Assembly (NCBI RefSeq): GCF_027744825.2
Contig: NC_071347.1
Span: 9,671,501 to 9,735,500, forward strand
Length of the DNA stretch: 64,000 nt
Source of the DNA: Synchiropus splendidus
Lineage: Eukaryota > Chordata > Actinopteri > Syngnathiformes > Callionymidae
Reading direction: 5' to 3'
The notes under the pieces are model-generated. The model was not told where the DNA came from. It did no database searches and was given only the letters and a program-made list of their open reading frames with translations. Within the stretch, counting starts at the first letter, position 1. The number at the start of each line of letters is the position of its first letter. The position numbers and the translations under genes are program-made. Shown in pieces: positions 27,039 through 42,000 of this stretch.

Positions 27039-30000
27039 GTAAGTACCCACACACACACACTTCTCTTGCTTGCTGACTGAACGTGACTTCCAGGAAAGAA
27101 TCTTTGAAGTTGCGAGTGATGCTAATGTTACGTTTTGAAGGATCCATGAGACTGTTGTGGTGTCCACATTGATAGACTTGTGACAGCTGGCAGCAGGGCA
27201 GGGCCGCGTCCTGCGTGCGTTGTGCCGATGAGGCGGTCCTGATGGTGACCTGAAGCCAGGACCTGTCACATGAACAGCTCACAGTCTAGCGTGCACGTAG
27301 CATATGCTACGTTTCAGTTGCCTCAGAAGAGGGAAGTTGGAGCTGGGAATAACGTCACAGCCGAGTTCAGTGTGTTGTAGTTACTGAAGTCAGAAAAGAA
27401 GAAAGTGATGGAAAGCATTCTCACATTAGCCTTGGGTGGCTATAAGCTACTTCTTGATAAATACCACTAGAAAACTTGCTGAATTAAAAAAAACGACCCA
27501 CAAATTCATTGAATACGTTTCTTTTTTTTTGCTGTATTTCTGTAATTTAGAACTTGTATTTCCTGTTAATATACAGGGGAGGTCATCTCAGATTGGGTGG
27601 TGAGGATTCTCCAACTTGGAAATCCTACATCGGGGCGACTTAACACACCACAACTCAAGGCGTAGCGGCCACATCTGACCTGCCCAGTGACTTTACTGTA
27701 TGTGCCCTGCAGCAGCTTTGAACTCTAAATGAAACTCAGTTAAAAAGGCCACAAAAAATAGATGCCCATGCATGCTAGTACGGGGGCTGTTGAACTTTGA
27801 CTGTTTTCTATGAAGGGAGATTCTAAATGCCAAAACTTGATCTGGACGCTTCAGTAAAATTCTTGCATCTAAAGGACAAATCACCAATGGTCTTTTTAGT
27901 GCTAATGTTGGTGTCCAGTGATTGAAAGAGCGACTGAAATTGTGTTCTGTTTGGATTTGTGTTTCCTGTTAAGGAATGCCAGTTGCAGAACATCTAAACT
28001 GTGCACCCGCTTGGACTGCATATAAAGCGGGCACATGTACAGACATTTTTTGGAGGCTGGTGCTCAAGCCAGAAAACAGGGTGAATGATGACACTCCAGA
28101 CTTCAGAGATCCTTCGCATGTGACTTTTCAGTGGTATTGTGGGCAGAGCATATCCCTGTGGAACACAAGGTTGCTGGTTCGCATCTGCCCTCTGTTTCTA
28201 AACGAAGTACATTTTACCATAAGCCTTTTGAAATATAACTGAATATATAAACTGAATGACAAGGTAATTTAGTAACGTTATCACAACCTACCATCAATCA
28301 CAGTATATTCTGATTTTTATTCAGAAAATATTCTGAAAGTGTATCAATACCCTGGATGAAGCTGATCGCTCAAACACCATGGTTCCCTGTCGGATGCTGC
28401 GGGTTGGAAGAGCGGCCACCACACTAGGGGAAATGGGAAGGGCTGAGCTCTGCTGTGCTGGTCAGGAAATAATTCTGACATGAACTCTCACAAATATCCA
28501 AATACATTTGGGCTGAACCGGTGAGAGAGTAGCTTTCAGAATGTAAGAATCGGGGGGCAGGTAGAAGAAAATATGAGGACTTCAGATTTACGCTAACAAG
28601 GAACAAAGAGCTGATGCACGAGCACCAGTGGGAGTTCTGTCTGTGTATGGCCCTGATATGAAGTCTTGGACTCCTGTGTGATTGAGTTCAACACCTCAGC
28701 TTCTTTAAGTCGAGCGCCATGGTTCTCATCAGGGAATAGTTTGAATGCTGACTTATGAATTGGAGTTCTGCATCAAGTAGGGATGTTCAACTAACTCAGC
28801 TTCTTGCGCATGAGCAAGGAAAAGCTGGAATTTATGATTAAGAGGATGCAGTGTTGCCAGGCCTTGTCAGAAGCTGAGTCAAAGGGCAAAGCATTCTGTC
28901 TCGCTTTATGCTTTGGTTTGCTCAGGAGCAGGATCAAGTGTGTGTAGTTAGATGAGGTGAGACGTCTGGACAATTCTTAAAAGAAAGATGAGGCTACATG
29001 GTGAGCCAAAATACCGACTGGAAAATTCCTTGGTGAGATGTTGGGGGCATAGTAGACCACACAGCGGAAAGATTACATCTGTTATCCAGGGAATACGTTG
29101 GTGTTGCCCCAGGAGAGCTGAAGGAGGAAGAGCGAGGGCTGATTCACCTTGACCTGACCTTTGATAAGCAGAGAAATGAATGGATGATGGGTTCTCTCCT
29201 CAGTGTTTACAAAATTGGGTTGAAAATTTTGCCAATGTGACGTTTCTCTTACCTGCCAACCTTCCTAACTACCTGGTTATTACAGTACACATAAACTATT
29301 ATCACATTTCCTTAAAAACACTTTCTTCACTAGCAGATGTAAAATATCTAAGGTTCCCAAAAAGAAGCAGCTTTAGCTAACAGAGTGAATGTGTCACATT
29401 AGTATGAAAGTAGTCTTAATCTTCTGAAGCCGCTTCAACATGAATGAACGGTGCTGACACGGTACGACGGCCGTTCCTGTCATAGCCGTGAGTGGAACCC
29501 AGATCAAACGGCACGACCTTAAAAGAGGGCATGTCATTGGCATTACACGTTCTAAAATGTGATTGATTAAAGGAAGGAGGCCCCTCATGAGACCGCAGCG
29601 CTGCCAGCAGCTAGATTTCTGTTTAAACTTTAATGTTTTTAATTGATTGTGACTTAGGTCGGCTCAGAGACAAATCTTGTTTTCACTCGTCTCACCTGAC
29701 CATTACCCTGTCAAATACTTTGATCGACAGGATGAAATGTGGAAGATTCACGATTATTGTAGAGATCATTTCAGTTATCAGTTTTTAGGAGCGGAAATCT
29801 TACCAGGAACAAACTGCAGTGGGTAAAGCGCACAGCTCTATGATATTAATGACTGTACTTAGGCACATAACTGAGAATATAAGTTACAAATAGAAATAGG
29901 TGGGTGAAGTTCCGAGCTTCTACTTGTGTCAGTTAAGCCTGTTTCTTAATTTACAGATGCACTCGGTAAGGAAGGTTCCAAGTATTATTTTCAAATACAT

Positions 30001-33000
30001 TAACAAGGCATTGAAATGTGAAGTGAGATAAGTCACAGTACTACACGCATTGGCTGCATATATTAGACTTGTTTTACTTGTATCAGATGTGAGTTTAGAA
30101 ATTGAAATATCTTTACCTATGTCTTTCACAACATACTCTGAAGTTTTGTTCATTTTGTTGTTCCATGAGCTAAAACAGACAGATGCAACACTTAATGTGC
30201 CGTTCTTGTGTTTTGTTTTAATATCTCATTATAGTGAGTATTGCTTTTCAAAGCAAATGGGGCAGTGAATGTCTCCTGGTTACTCGCTGTGGATGAAAGC
30301 AGCACAACTTGCAGCACCTCGCAATCCCCCGCCCCCGCGGGCCTCCGTGGAGCCGCTGCTGTAAATGGATCTTTTTTTCCATTCAGTGTGATAGCGGAAC
30401 TGCAGACACAAAGCTCCGGCCGCAGGGATAGAGGTCGTGACCTATTGACCTGATGACCCTACTATCAACCGCATCCACACACACGGCAGATGATGACGTT
30501 TTAATTCACTCACAGGCTGGTGGATCTTGCCTCAGCTACCCCAGGCAGTGAGCCAGGTGGCAGGGGTGGAAGAAAAAGATGTTTATTAATCTCTTTGTGG
30601 TGCTGGACCACCTATTATTTGGTGTAAAATCCAATTAAATCTCTGCTCATGTGTGCAAAAGAGGTGTGACTGAGATAAATGAAAATCATCACAGAGATGA
30701 ACTGGTTTTTGAGTGCTGCCTGTTCTTTTACAGGGTGAATTATAATCCCCTTACTGTGTTGTGTATCGTGTTGTTCCAGTGCACATGTAACTACTGTCCC
30801 CGAAACATCACCTCTTTCTGTTCTTTTGATCTGCATGTCTACGGCTGCGCTATATTCCCTCTACACATCATTAAATCACGCACAGATACACTGTCCTTGT
30901 TACCACCTATAGCTGTGTAGAAGGCTTTATTTACACGCTTCTTTCTTTGTTTTTCTTTTTGATCTCCACAGACTAACATGTTTGGCATCAGGCGGTGGAA
31001 TTGATAGCTTGTGAGACCCAGAAAAGATGCTATCTCTGCTTTTCTGATCCTCATTGAACTTCAAACTTCCATTATAATGTGCCATTGTAGACACTTTATA
31101 GACGCTCTACCAAGGTGGTCATGTGATCATCTCCATTTTTCCTTCTGTTCTTTTTAGCAAGAGGACTCAGAAATTTAGAAACTCTATTAAATGTTGACAG
31201 TAAGACGCATGACTAAATTCCGATGGTGTTTCAAATTACCACATGGATCCACGCACCTATTACTTAATCTTAGTGTAGGGAGAGCTGCACTGCTGTCTTC
31301 TTTGCCTTACTGTGAGTTGAACCTGACACTTTCACAACGCTACGTCTGACTGCTGTCTTGTTACACTGTCAACATTATTTCAAACCCTTTAGATGTTTCA
31401 AATTATACTGATCACACAAATTACGAAACAGTATTGGATAAAAGACAGTTCATTATTTTGTCTCTGACATGTAGAGAGGTGAATGTTGAGAACATTACCC
31501 AAATTGACCATCTTGACTCTGAAGTAGATTTCCAAGGAATGATGTTTGAATCACTCTCATCACGAGAAGCAGAGGCTTTGGTTTTCTACGTTGGTCCAGT
31601 GTTTTTCAACCAGTGTGCCACACTAGTGTGCCATGAGAGACCGTCTGGTTTTTCAATGAATGGCGTGCACCGTGGCTATAAAAGTGGTTGGAAAATACTG
31701 TGTTAGTCACTTTTATTTGGCAGCAAACAAACAAACAAGCAACACAAATGTTAATCCACAAATGTTGGAGGTAAATTACTAAGTGACGGTTGAACCCGTC
31801 AATCTGTGAATTCATTGTTGGAGTACAGTAGAACGATGTTTGGAAGTTATCAGATGTTCATTGACGTAAGTGGCTGCTGTGGCGAACAGAAAACGCAGCC
31901 AACAAAGACATGATAAAGTCATTAATGACTGCAAACAAATTGAACACATTGAACGACAGAAAATTGTAGTTTTAGCTTTAGCAATGTGTAAATACGCCCC
32001 AGAAGTTTATTTTTTTTTCTATTTGCTCAAGACTGGAAAATAACGCGAGAATTAAAATGTTTTGTGCAGAACTATTCAATTGACATGCTGTCATATTCCC
32101 AGCTTGCAGAGTGCTCTCTGCATACTTGTTGTAATGCGTCAAGTCGCAGCACATTGAGGCAAGCTCACAATTTCTTCGAGTGAATCCAGTTAGGCTCTCA
32201 TTACTCACACTGTGACTTGTGTCAGAATGTTAACCTAGTATTTAATGCATTATTAATTCCCTGAAGAGATTGCTGGATACTAAAACACACACACACCTGA
32301 GAAACACAGAGTAACACCTCTATCACTTGATGAATGAAATCTTCTGAGACCTGTCACCTTTGAAAGCTATGAAATAAGAATTCAGCATGCTTGATCTATG
32401 GTCCACATGTCATCTGTAGTAGCTGTATATTCTTGGAGGTCCATGGATCGGTATCTGTGGGTGGGCCAAGGAAAAAGTGTGAAAAATGTTCCTCACTGAG
32501 AGTCAGGTGTCATGAGAATAAATGTTTCTCTGGGCGTGTCAGATGCCTGTTGGCCAATGTTGGCTAATGATTCATAGGTTAATAGAGAAGTCATTTCTGT
32601 AGAGCATTTGGCAGAGCATATTTAGAAGGTTGCCATGTGCATCCATCCTGCATTGTTCCCACAGCGTCACTTGTATCAGCGTGGCTCTCACTTCGAATGT
32701 CGCCTGCCAAGTCTGTTTCCTATTGTCGCTATGTTCATGCATGAATCTCAATGGTAGTTTGTGAAAAGCCTGCCAGTTGAGGAGACCCAGATTTTAGCAT
32801 AATCGTTGAGTTGCACGGATCATTGATACTTCATTGATACTGATCTGCTTGTCGTCCTCTATGTGTTCATAATGACTTCAGGGACAGGCAGAACTTGTTA
32901 TTATAGAAGGGGGAACAATAGCATGAACTTTGGCACTGTGCTCGTGCCAAAACAGTGCAATTCCCACTTTTTAGATCAGTCTATAGCTATGTCTGCCAAA

Positions 33001-36000
33001 AAACAAAGAAGGATACATCCTTGGAGTCCTGTCATAAGTACTCTGCAGTGCACCACTTGTGTGCTACTGGCTCATGGAAGGATCATATCTCAAATCTACA
33101 CTCCTACTATTCAGCATAGTTAACATCTCCAGCCTCAGAAAGATGAAGGCGTATCAGCCAGATGTGTCTCTTTTATTGTGGGCAGCCACTAATGACGACT
33201 ATTTAGATTAGGGGTGGGCAATTAAATTTCCTTAGGGGCCAGGTTATATATTGTGACTGTTGAGAGGGGCCATCAAACCCAAAGAAAGGAGGGTAAGAGA
33301 AAATAAAAAATAAAAAAACATGTGCAATTATGAAATAACACTTTAAAAATGCACTGAAAATGTTGGTTTGTTGTGTTTTATTTAATTGAAACCCCATTCC
33401 ATTTAAAGATTCTCGATGTGTCTCATACGTTTCAAAATCTACTTTCAATTCTGCTGTAATTTAAGGGACAAGAAATAGCCATCGGAAAAGACAAACGGTT
33501 AAGAAAAATAAGAAACAAGAAAGTTATGTTTCAGTTGCATCATATTGAACAAAAAACAATGCACATGACAAAAATGTCAGAGGCAATGTCAGTTTTATAG
33601 TTTTAAGCTGACTCCAGGAGGGGCCTCATTAATACAGTCAAAGGGCCATATTTGGCCCTCAGGCCGCACTTTGCCCTGGTCTGATTTATATAGTCGACCC
33701 GCGGCATGACAAACACACCAACATGTTTGATTGTAGTGTTGTAAATAGTAATTCATGAAAACAAAAAAAAAAAACAACAACAACAATTGAATTGTTCAAA
33801 TTGCTATTTTTTTGGCAATGTTGCATCTTAACTTAAGTCTTTGATGTGCAATCGCGAAAAAAACAAGAGGGATTCATTAAGTTTTCAGTTTTAGTCGACT
33901 GTATCGACTATTTGTTGCAGCCCTACTTTTATCTAGCATATCGAGTACTTATCTAGTAATCGTATTTAAAGGCACATAGCAATAATCAGGCTGTTTTTGT
34001 CCTGATTTTGCAACTTCCAGACCAAAAGTGGCCAACGCCTGACGAATATAACTCTTATATATAACTCTTATATTCTTCAATGTGTGTTAAGTCTGATCTG
34101 CACCTGCTCTGTTCCTTCAAGTGTCCAGGCTCCATGTGTGAAGTTTAGTTTCGTAAGCAGCAAATATGGTCCTGTCATTCAGTTATTATGATGTTTCTTT
34201 TGGGATTTTTCGATTTAACAAACACCTAAAAACCCGCCATCAACATCCCCACTTCCATGCTACATATTCCATTTTCTGCTTGTGAAATGTCCACTTCGTT
34301 GTATCATGTGAGATTTCAGGGTTGGGGCTTTTCTATCGGTGCGTGGACAGAATCTTTGTGTGTGTGGTGTGCAGAGATGCACCACTGACATTACGGTCAA
34401 CACCAGACTTTTTAGTCTTCAACTGTGGGGTCTCTGACTGATAAGAAAACAAATCTTTTATACCACCTTAAGTCACGCTTCACCATTCTTGTTTCTTCAT
34501 TACTGACCACACGTTGCAGATGGAGCGGATCATGACAGTTACGCCGTCATTTTTGGTTATTTTAGAATGTTCCCACTTAAAATACATCTGGGTGAGATAA
34601 TGCTGGAGGCAATTCTTCCCCAATTACACACTTCTCTCCGCAACAGTCACAGGTCACCAAAATTCATTAAAACACATTGTGGCGTGGTGATTTAGCCGGC
34701 GATTTTAATAGCGCGCTCCTCTCTAATTATGGAGTAATGTGGGTAACATTGAGCGCGCGGGTCGACTCCGGCTGCCTGTTGGCTCTCGGCAAACAAACAC
34801 AGCTGGATGTTGGAAGGGAGCATAATGCCAACTGCGACCCATGCTAGTGGTCGTGTACCAGCCATGATCATTCAGTACTAGTTTTCCACCGGTTTTAATG
34901 AACATTGAAGAGGCTGTTTTAGCTTGTGGTCAAACGAGAGAGAAGATCTCAGTTCAATCTGGGGATACAATGTGATGAGGAGACTTGGTGAAGACTGTCG
35001 AGCAGAAGGAGACTCATGTGGTCATTTCACAGACTATAGTCAGTGAGTATTGATCTGAACAATGTGCTGAGTTTGTCTTGATTTAGTTGTTTCTTTCTCG
35101 TTCCCAAGAGCTGGACACGCTGAGCATTTGAAGCTCTTGGCTTCAGGAAATGAGAACTGTTAGGCTCACTGCCATTGTGCTGCGTTCCACTCTCTCGCAT
35201 ATCAACGCCGCTCAAGACTTCCTTTAGCCACCGTTTCTCACCTGTCCAGCTCTTTCTTCTTTGTTTCTCTCATTTCTGGTGTCTATATTTAGCTTCCTCC
35301 CGCTATTCTGTGCCCTCCTGCCTGCTTTGTCTTCCCGTGTTCCTGATACAGTTTACGATTCCTTTGAAACACATGACTTTCCCCTGAGAGACTTCTGAGA
35401 GCTCAGAGACAGTGAAGCGGTCAAGCTTGCAACACACAGCATTTCATAGTACTGTAACTATTAAGACTTAAGTTGTTGGCTTTTTTTGCTCACTGTTCTT
35501 CAACGTGTGGTGAGCAGAGCGACCCAGTGGCTCACCCACAACTTGGTGTGTTGTTAAACGTTGCCGACATGCAAGCTCTGCTTTGATGTAGTGAGGGTGT
35601 TTCTTCTAAGGCTATTCTCACATTGCAGCAATTTCACATTGCTGTGAGCAGAAACGCAGATCAGAGAAACACAGAGGTTGTTTACATGTTTTGGGTTGAA
35701 ACACAAGTTGAAATCAGGTTGCTGAATTTTTCTGTTTTTTCATTGCACCAGAAAATGGTTTAATCGTGAATAAAAAGTATTATCATTCATGTACAACTAA
35801 CATTTTTGCATTACCATAGTACTTTCAACACGGCTTCAAACTCAGACTAGCAACTTATTTAATGAGGCCCGAAATAGCATATTATTGGCTCAAAACTAAT
35901 TTAAAAAAAACTGAAAACAACCTCATCTCCGCTGCTGTTGATATCGTGACTGATGAAGATTGCAATGTTCAAGCAGCTTGACACGCAGAGATCTTAAATT

Positions 36001-39000
36001 GATCTGAAAACTTATAAAAAATGATGCAGTTGGAAGGCAATTTGATGAAAGACAGAAAAGAAGTGGGTTTGGGTTGGAGCTGAGGAGGGTAGTTTATGTA
36101 TTTGGACGCAAAACCAATGGCTGATTTTCCATATTCTTTTATTTCCTGTTGAAGGAAAAGTGATAATAAATTTTGCACAGCCTGCTACTTGCGGTGTCTA
36201 AATTTCAGCCTGCGTTGAAAGGATTCTTATTTGTCAAAGGGGCTTCTGACCTCATCACTGTGACCAATAGCTTCATCAGTTCCAAGAAACTGATCCTGTC
36301 AAAACGTCTTTTCACTGTCACCATCCATGCCGGGTGACAGCAGAGGCTATTTCTTCTTCTTCAACACCTCTTCCAACACAACTCAATAAATCATTCATCC
36401 CTCCATCTATTGGCTTCTGCTTTCTGGCTGCAACTGTCTATAGTCCCAGGCTTTAAACCGCTTCTCTCTTGTATGGACTTGTATGTGCTTTGATGTAATC
36501 CTCCCAGCGTGCTCCTGGTCCGCCCTGGGGATTGCTCCCAGTGGGACGTCCTGGTTCACCTCACCAGGAGCAGTGCAGAAGGCGTTCATGCAGGTAGCCA
36601 CCTCAAGTGGTTTTACTCTGAGCCTCTCCTACAGTAGATGCTGGCGCTCCTAGCTCTATGTTCAAGGAAGAGCTGCCGGGTGAAGGAAATCCTCTTCTGT
36701 TCTTGTGACCGTCGATGAGAGCTTCTGTCGACAACATTCTCTTTACGCCCGACTTTGATCCAGCTATAGATCAAGCTAGCGCGCAACGTCTATTGCTGCA
36801 GGTTCACGACACATTTAATCTTTGTGACGCCACCATTGACAGCTGCTTAGCTTGATAATGTCTTTGTTGACTTTTCCGATTGAGTTTGGTGCCGATTATG
36901 TAACCACAGAGCAAATCTGAGTAATTGTGTGTGTGTGATGTATCCTCATCTCGTTTTTGCTGAGCCGGGCGGTTGTGGGTTTTTATCTCAGCAGCATTAT
37001 GTCAATGTTGGATTTGTAACTGATCCAACAAACGGCGAAATACAACATCTAGAATCTGACAGATATCAGAGTTATCTGGACCCGGTTGGCACAGCAGCGA
37101 CTGTTGTGATGATCAATATGTACACTTCAGACTGAGGAGCGATTTGCATTTCCATATGCTATTTTTGAGCTGTGAACGCATCATAAATCTGACTCAGTTC
37201 TTCTCTGACAGAGTGTCATGCATATTTCCTCTCACCCTGCATCATTTAGTGCTTGTTTTTTTGTGGCCGCATCCATCCACGAGTGAAGACAAAGAGGGTC
37301 TAGTGATACGCTACAGCAAGGCAAAAGACTGACAGTCAACAAATTGCTGACTCAGATTTTGATAATTTATTCCGTCCTCTCTGCATATTGATCAAGTTGA
37401 GGGTTACATGCACGTCGTAAACCAACATGACCGGCAGCATCAGATAAGCTGTTTGTGTCAAACATCAATTCAAATGACTGTCATTTTGTGTGCGTTAACA
37501 TAGATATTATTTCATTATATGGAGCATGATAGGAATGTAATCTGATTACTTATGAAGTCATCTGTCCACAGTGATCTGAGTCATGACTGTGCACATGGTT
37601 GTCGAGACTCCGCTAGTATATTTAACTGCTTTAAGAACCATAGTTCTTTGTACTTACTTAGCCTATTACATTATAACACAATAAATAAAGTTGATTGTAG
37701 GTCTACAGTACATGCAAATAATATCTAATGGAACTGGAACACTCAACTCATTTTTTATTATGTGAAGATGTTCATCAAGCCATATTGTAGGCACACGAAC
37801 TGAGGTAGAAAATGGCTTTTACATTTTATGTAAAGCTGCACAGAACCACAGTTATTAGTGATTTACATCAAATTAACTTAACATTTTCTTAGATACTGCA
37901 CGTCTACAGCCCACCCTATTTCTGCTGCAGTGGACTCAGGAAACAAGATATGACTCTGTCAGACTAACCAGGGGAGCAAATATGATTCATTCTATTATTT
38001 GTCTGTGATATATAATCTGTCGTTTCTCTGCTCCATCCAGCACGGGGTCACAGTCATGCAGGCTGAGCTGGAGCCTGAAGAGATTCTTTACCACAATGTC
38101 AGTGGTACTTACATCTGTGCCAGTGTGTGTGTGTCCAGGGCTTGTCTGTCTTAGGAGCATAAACATCGTTTTTTCATTCATGGGATTTGGAAACGGTATT
38201 CTTCCTCTAGGAAGTGAGCAATTTGTCTTGTTATTTTTATCCCTGTCGTCTGGTCACAGGGTTGTTAGTCTCCTCAGCTTCTCCCTCTTCATCTACTTCA
38301 GGGAGACAGCGACTTTAAAAATGGTGGCAACCATCCAAAAAGAGCCCTGTACAGTCTTAGTAATTATGTTTTAGACTATGTTCTGTGTATCTGTTGTGTT
38401 TTTTTTCACCATTTCCTCAGAATCTTTTTGTGATACATAAACTTCCATGTAGTTGGAGATAATGTTGGTGGTACTTGAGATGGAGCTCAGCTTTGACATG
38501 TGTCATGGCCTCCTAATAATGATCTTATGGTCTGACAGTATCTTGCCGCAGTACTTTTAACTTTAATGGGCCCAGACAAAGCATTTCCAGCATCTCTGTT
38601 CTCATCTGACATCTGGTGAAAGGTGAGCTGTGAGATCACCGGTGACTCCACACAAGTACGGTAGGCTTCCAGAGAATTCCGCAGACTGAATTGTATGATG
38701 TTCATGTGTTGCCGATTCGGGGTGCAGATTGTGCGTTATGAGTTTGACAAAAAATTGGGAAAAGGAATTTTTAATCAAAGCATTTTTAGATTATTTTGTG
38801 AGAGGAATTTCGTAAAGATGAAAATGAATTTGTTAGGCAGTACTTGTGGCACCTGTATGGAGTAGAGAGCAGTTCTCACACAAAGACTGTGTCAGACCTT
38901 GAAGTCGCTCAGGTTTTCATTTAGAATGATTCAGAAGGATAAGTTCAGAAGTGCATTTATCTGGAATTTGGAGTCAAAGTTAGGGAGGTCTACATTTGGG

Positions 39001-42000
39001 AATAAAAAAAACATTGTTTAAAGAGAAGAATAATGAAAAAAGGGTTCTAATAACTTAGCTAAATCCCAGCTCTTCCTGCCCTCATTTCTCTGGAGGCGTT
39101 AGCGAGGGACATTTCTTCCAGAAACTGAAGCAGCATTGTCGTTTGCACGTAACTATGGAGCTTCGTCTCCAACTCCACCCACGTCGGCTTAGCTCACAAC
39201 AGGGAACTGATGTGGCCCAAACATAAGCTCCACTTCTACAAGCTGAGCTCCTGCGCAGTGCTGCCAAGCCACCTTTACCATGAACACACACACACACACA
39301 CACGCGCACTTGAATACAGAGTTGACTGCAGTACTTAGACGGGGCATTTGTAAGGAATTAAGGAGACTCTGCAGTGTGAGGCAGTTCCCCTCAGTGTGAT
39401 ATTTGTAAAACAATCGCCGTGATCTGTTTCGCCTGAGTCCGCTGAGCAGCGCTGCTTTGAAAGAGACTTGAAATTGTCATCATTTCCATGGTTACATGGA
39501 AATGGTGCTGCTCATGAATTCACGCAGGAGCATGACTTTCTAGAGGTTGCTCTCCAGTGGATTACTATAAAGTGGCAATTGCCATGTAAATCTCAGGGTG
39601 GTGCGATTGATAATCACAGTCAGAAATGGCTCTCCACGCTGGAATTGATTTGACTTTGATGAGCATAATCAGAAGACCATCAGGTGGAGGACTGGTGGGA
39701 CAGTGTTCCTCAGATAATGGGAAAGGCTTTACTCAAGAAATTAGTATGGCCAGACGCTGCTCTAACGTGTTTTTGTCTTTGTCTTTTGTTGCTTTCCTGA
39801 AGGGGAAGAGGAACAAGCCAGGAGTAGAGACGGCAGACACTCCAGACTCGGGACGTGGGCGAGGAGAGAAGAAAGCCATCAAGTAGGTGCCTGGTAACTG
39901 GTCATGGTGGAACAATGAGATGATAACAAACAAGTTGTTTAACTTTCACTTCCCGAGAAAGCGTAAGACAAAAGGTGTTGTTTATCAGGACAAGCCTACG
40001 CTCAGCACGAGCATGTTTGCCTCGACATTAGATGAAAGGTTAGCATTTTAATCTCTATAGATTACATCTACATTATGCAACCTGTCGAGCTTTTGGCTGG
40101 CTGAGTGCAGTCTTTTATCTTTTGGCCTCCATCTGCAAGTGAAGGTCTTTGGATTGCCGTATAGAGTGCACACCAGTTTTTTTTCTTAACTTAAAGAAGC
40201 AGTAACACTTGAAAATATTAGCCTTGTAATTTTAAGTACCTGTTTTTGTATTCAGTCAAAGTGTCTGTTGTAAAATGTTAATACGCATCCCTCTCTTAAC
40301 GCCTGATGTTTTACAGATGTTTTGAGCATCGGTGGTTCTAATGACTGTGTTTTGGAATTGTGTATATTCTTTCTAACTGGACCCTACAGAGCCATCAGTG
40401 TGCCTGGTTGGTCATATGTGCTTGTGATATTTCTGAATATGCAGTCTCTCTTTCCGCCTCTGTCGCTGTGCTCCAGCCGCTGCTGTGTAACTTGTGTGAC
40501 GTCAGTGATTCTGCTCACCTTCCCTCTTCCACTTCTACTCACTGCAATTTATCTCTCTGCCTTGTGTTTGTTGCAAGTTCATGCCTTCTCACTGCGCACA
40601 CATAAGATGGGGAATGTTCTCTGAAATGAGCTTCATTAGTGACCCCCATACTGTGTGAACCGAATGTCATATAATGCTGTTTGTAATCTCCTTTCTTCTT
40701 CCTCAACCGAACCTCCATGGTGATTTGTCATGTTCAGGTAGAGCCAAAAAAAAAAAACCTCCCATTCCATGCAGCTGCAAGAAACAAGCTCTTCCTCAGG
40801 CCGAGCCGTCGCACCATGTCCGAATGGAGGGACTCGTGTTTCCAAGTTCATCCTTGTGTTGCTCTGACCTGTCTTTCTTTTTGGTCCCAGTGATCTAGAC
40901 AGAGACTTTTGGAATAACAATGACAGCAGCACAGTGCAGCAGAGGTGGAGTTCCTATCCGCCGAAGGAGTTCGTATTAAACATTTCTCCTTATGCCCCAT
41001 ATGGAGATCCTCGCCTCACACTCAAGTGAGTCTTGGTCCAAGGCCGGTAAGAGACACCCCCCTGAGCAGGGCTGTATTGAGGCAGGGGCATCACCACCAC
41101 CATGCTTCCCCTTATTTCCTTTCCTCTCCTCCCTCTTTACTGCCGCTTTTCACACCAGCCTCCTCTCCTGCCACGCGCTATCTATCCAGTCAAATTCATG
41201 TGGATGTCATGATTCCTGACAGCTTATTACATCCACCGTTTAATCATCTTCATTATTTATTTTTATTCCTCAGCCAGCTAACTTTATGGGCAAACAAGAC
41301 AATCAGGAAATCGGCGTATAATAAAAATAACTTTCAGTGCTTGTTTTGTTGCGTCAGCTAGTCCGACCCATGCTCTACACTCCAGGCCATCCATGGTGAC
41401 TAATGATCAGTCATAATCTGCTTGGTAAATGCGAGTGGCGAAAATGTCATACACGCAAAGAGGCCACGCGGCTGACGCTTAACTACGAGTGCGTCGGGGG
41501 AAGCAGCGCTGCGATTCCCTCCGGCTCACTTTCGCTGCAACCCCTCACCTTCTAATGAACACCCAGGCGTACGCTCAGTTGCCCCCTCCACTCCCTACAG
41601 CCCTGCCGGTCCCACTAACTCCTGACCTGTAACCTTCTACCTCTCTTCCCATGGAGTGCTACCATGGAGACGGACAACCCTTGTTGTCTTCGTTCCAAAG
41701 ATGTTGACTAGAGCGCACCTCTGTAGTGTCTCCCTGCCCTTCCCCTGTGTCAGCAGCAGTAGCTTGTTGTGGAGGGTTGACCGTTGGTCCAGGTTGCAAT
41801 GGGGTTCACGTGAGGTTTCCATTAGTCTGTGATCATCCAATTCTCTGTTACTGCATTAACACATGGCTCTTGAACAACACATGTCATGGAACCATTGGGC
41901 CATATTTTCAAAATGACATCAGAAAGTTGAATCACTCCCACCAGGATTTTTTCACTTAAGCAACTTCTAAATATTATACTCCTCCTTAACTGGAAAAACA

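Larger units (their letters stand above)
27039..39802 (+). other. syt7: syt7 intron between transmembrane and juxtamembrane exons
   Basis: This 12.8 kb GT-AG phase-0 intron begins gtaagtacc and ends tttcctgaag. I see no further exon. It contains a small hAT MITE (31597-31700), a hAT-like element (33209-33683), an isolated transposon end (near 33891-33926), an interspersed fish-type repeat (36501-36633) and a (CA)n tract (39284-39303). No antisense gene is supported. The length leaves room for enhancers, which cannot be recognised from sequence alone. Confidence 0.85.

Noticed and set aside
28090..28260. Possible tRNA-derived SINE (GGTTCGCATCT resembles a B box)
   Set aside because: The B-box match is short, the A box is not convincing, and no poly-A or simple-repeat tail or target duplication was found.
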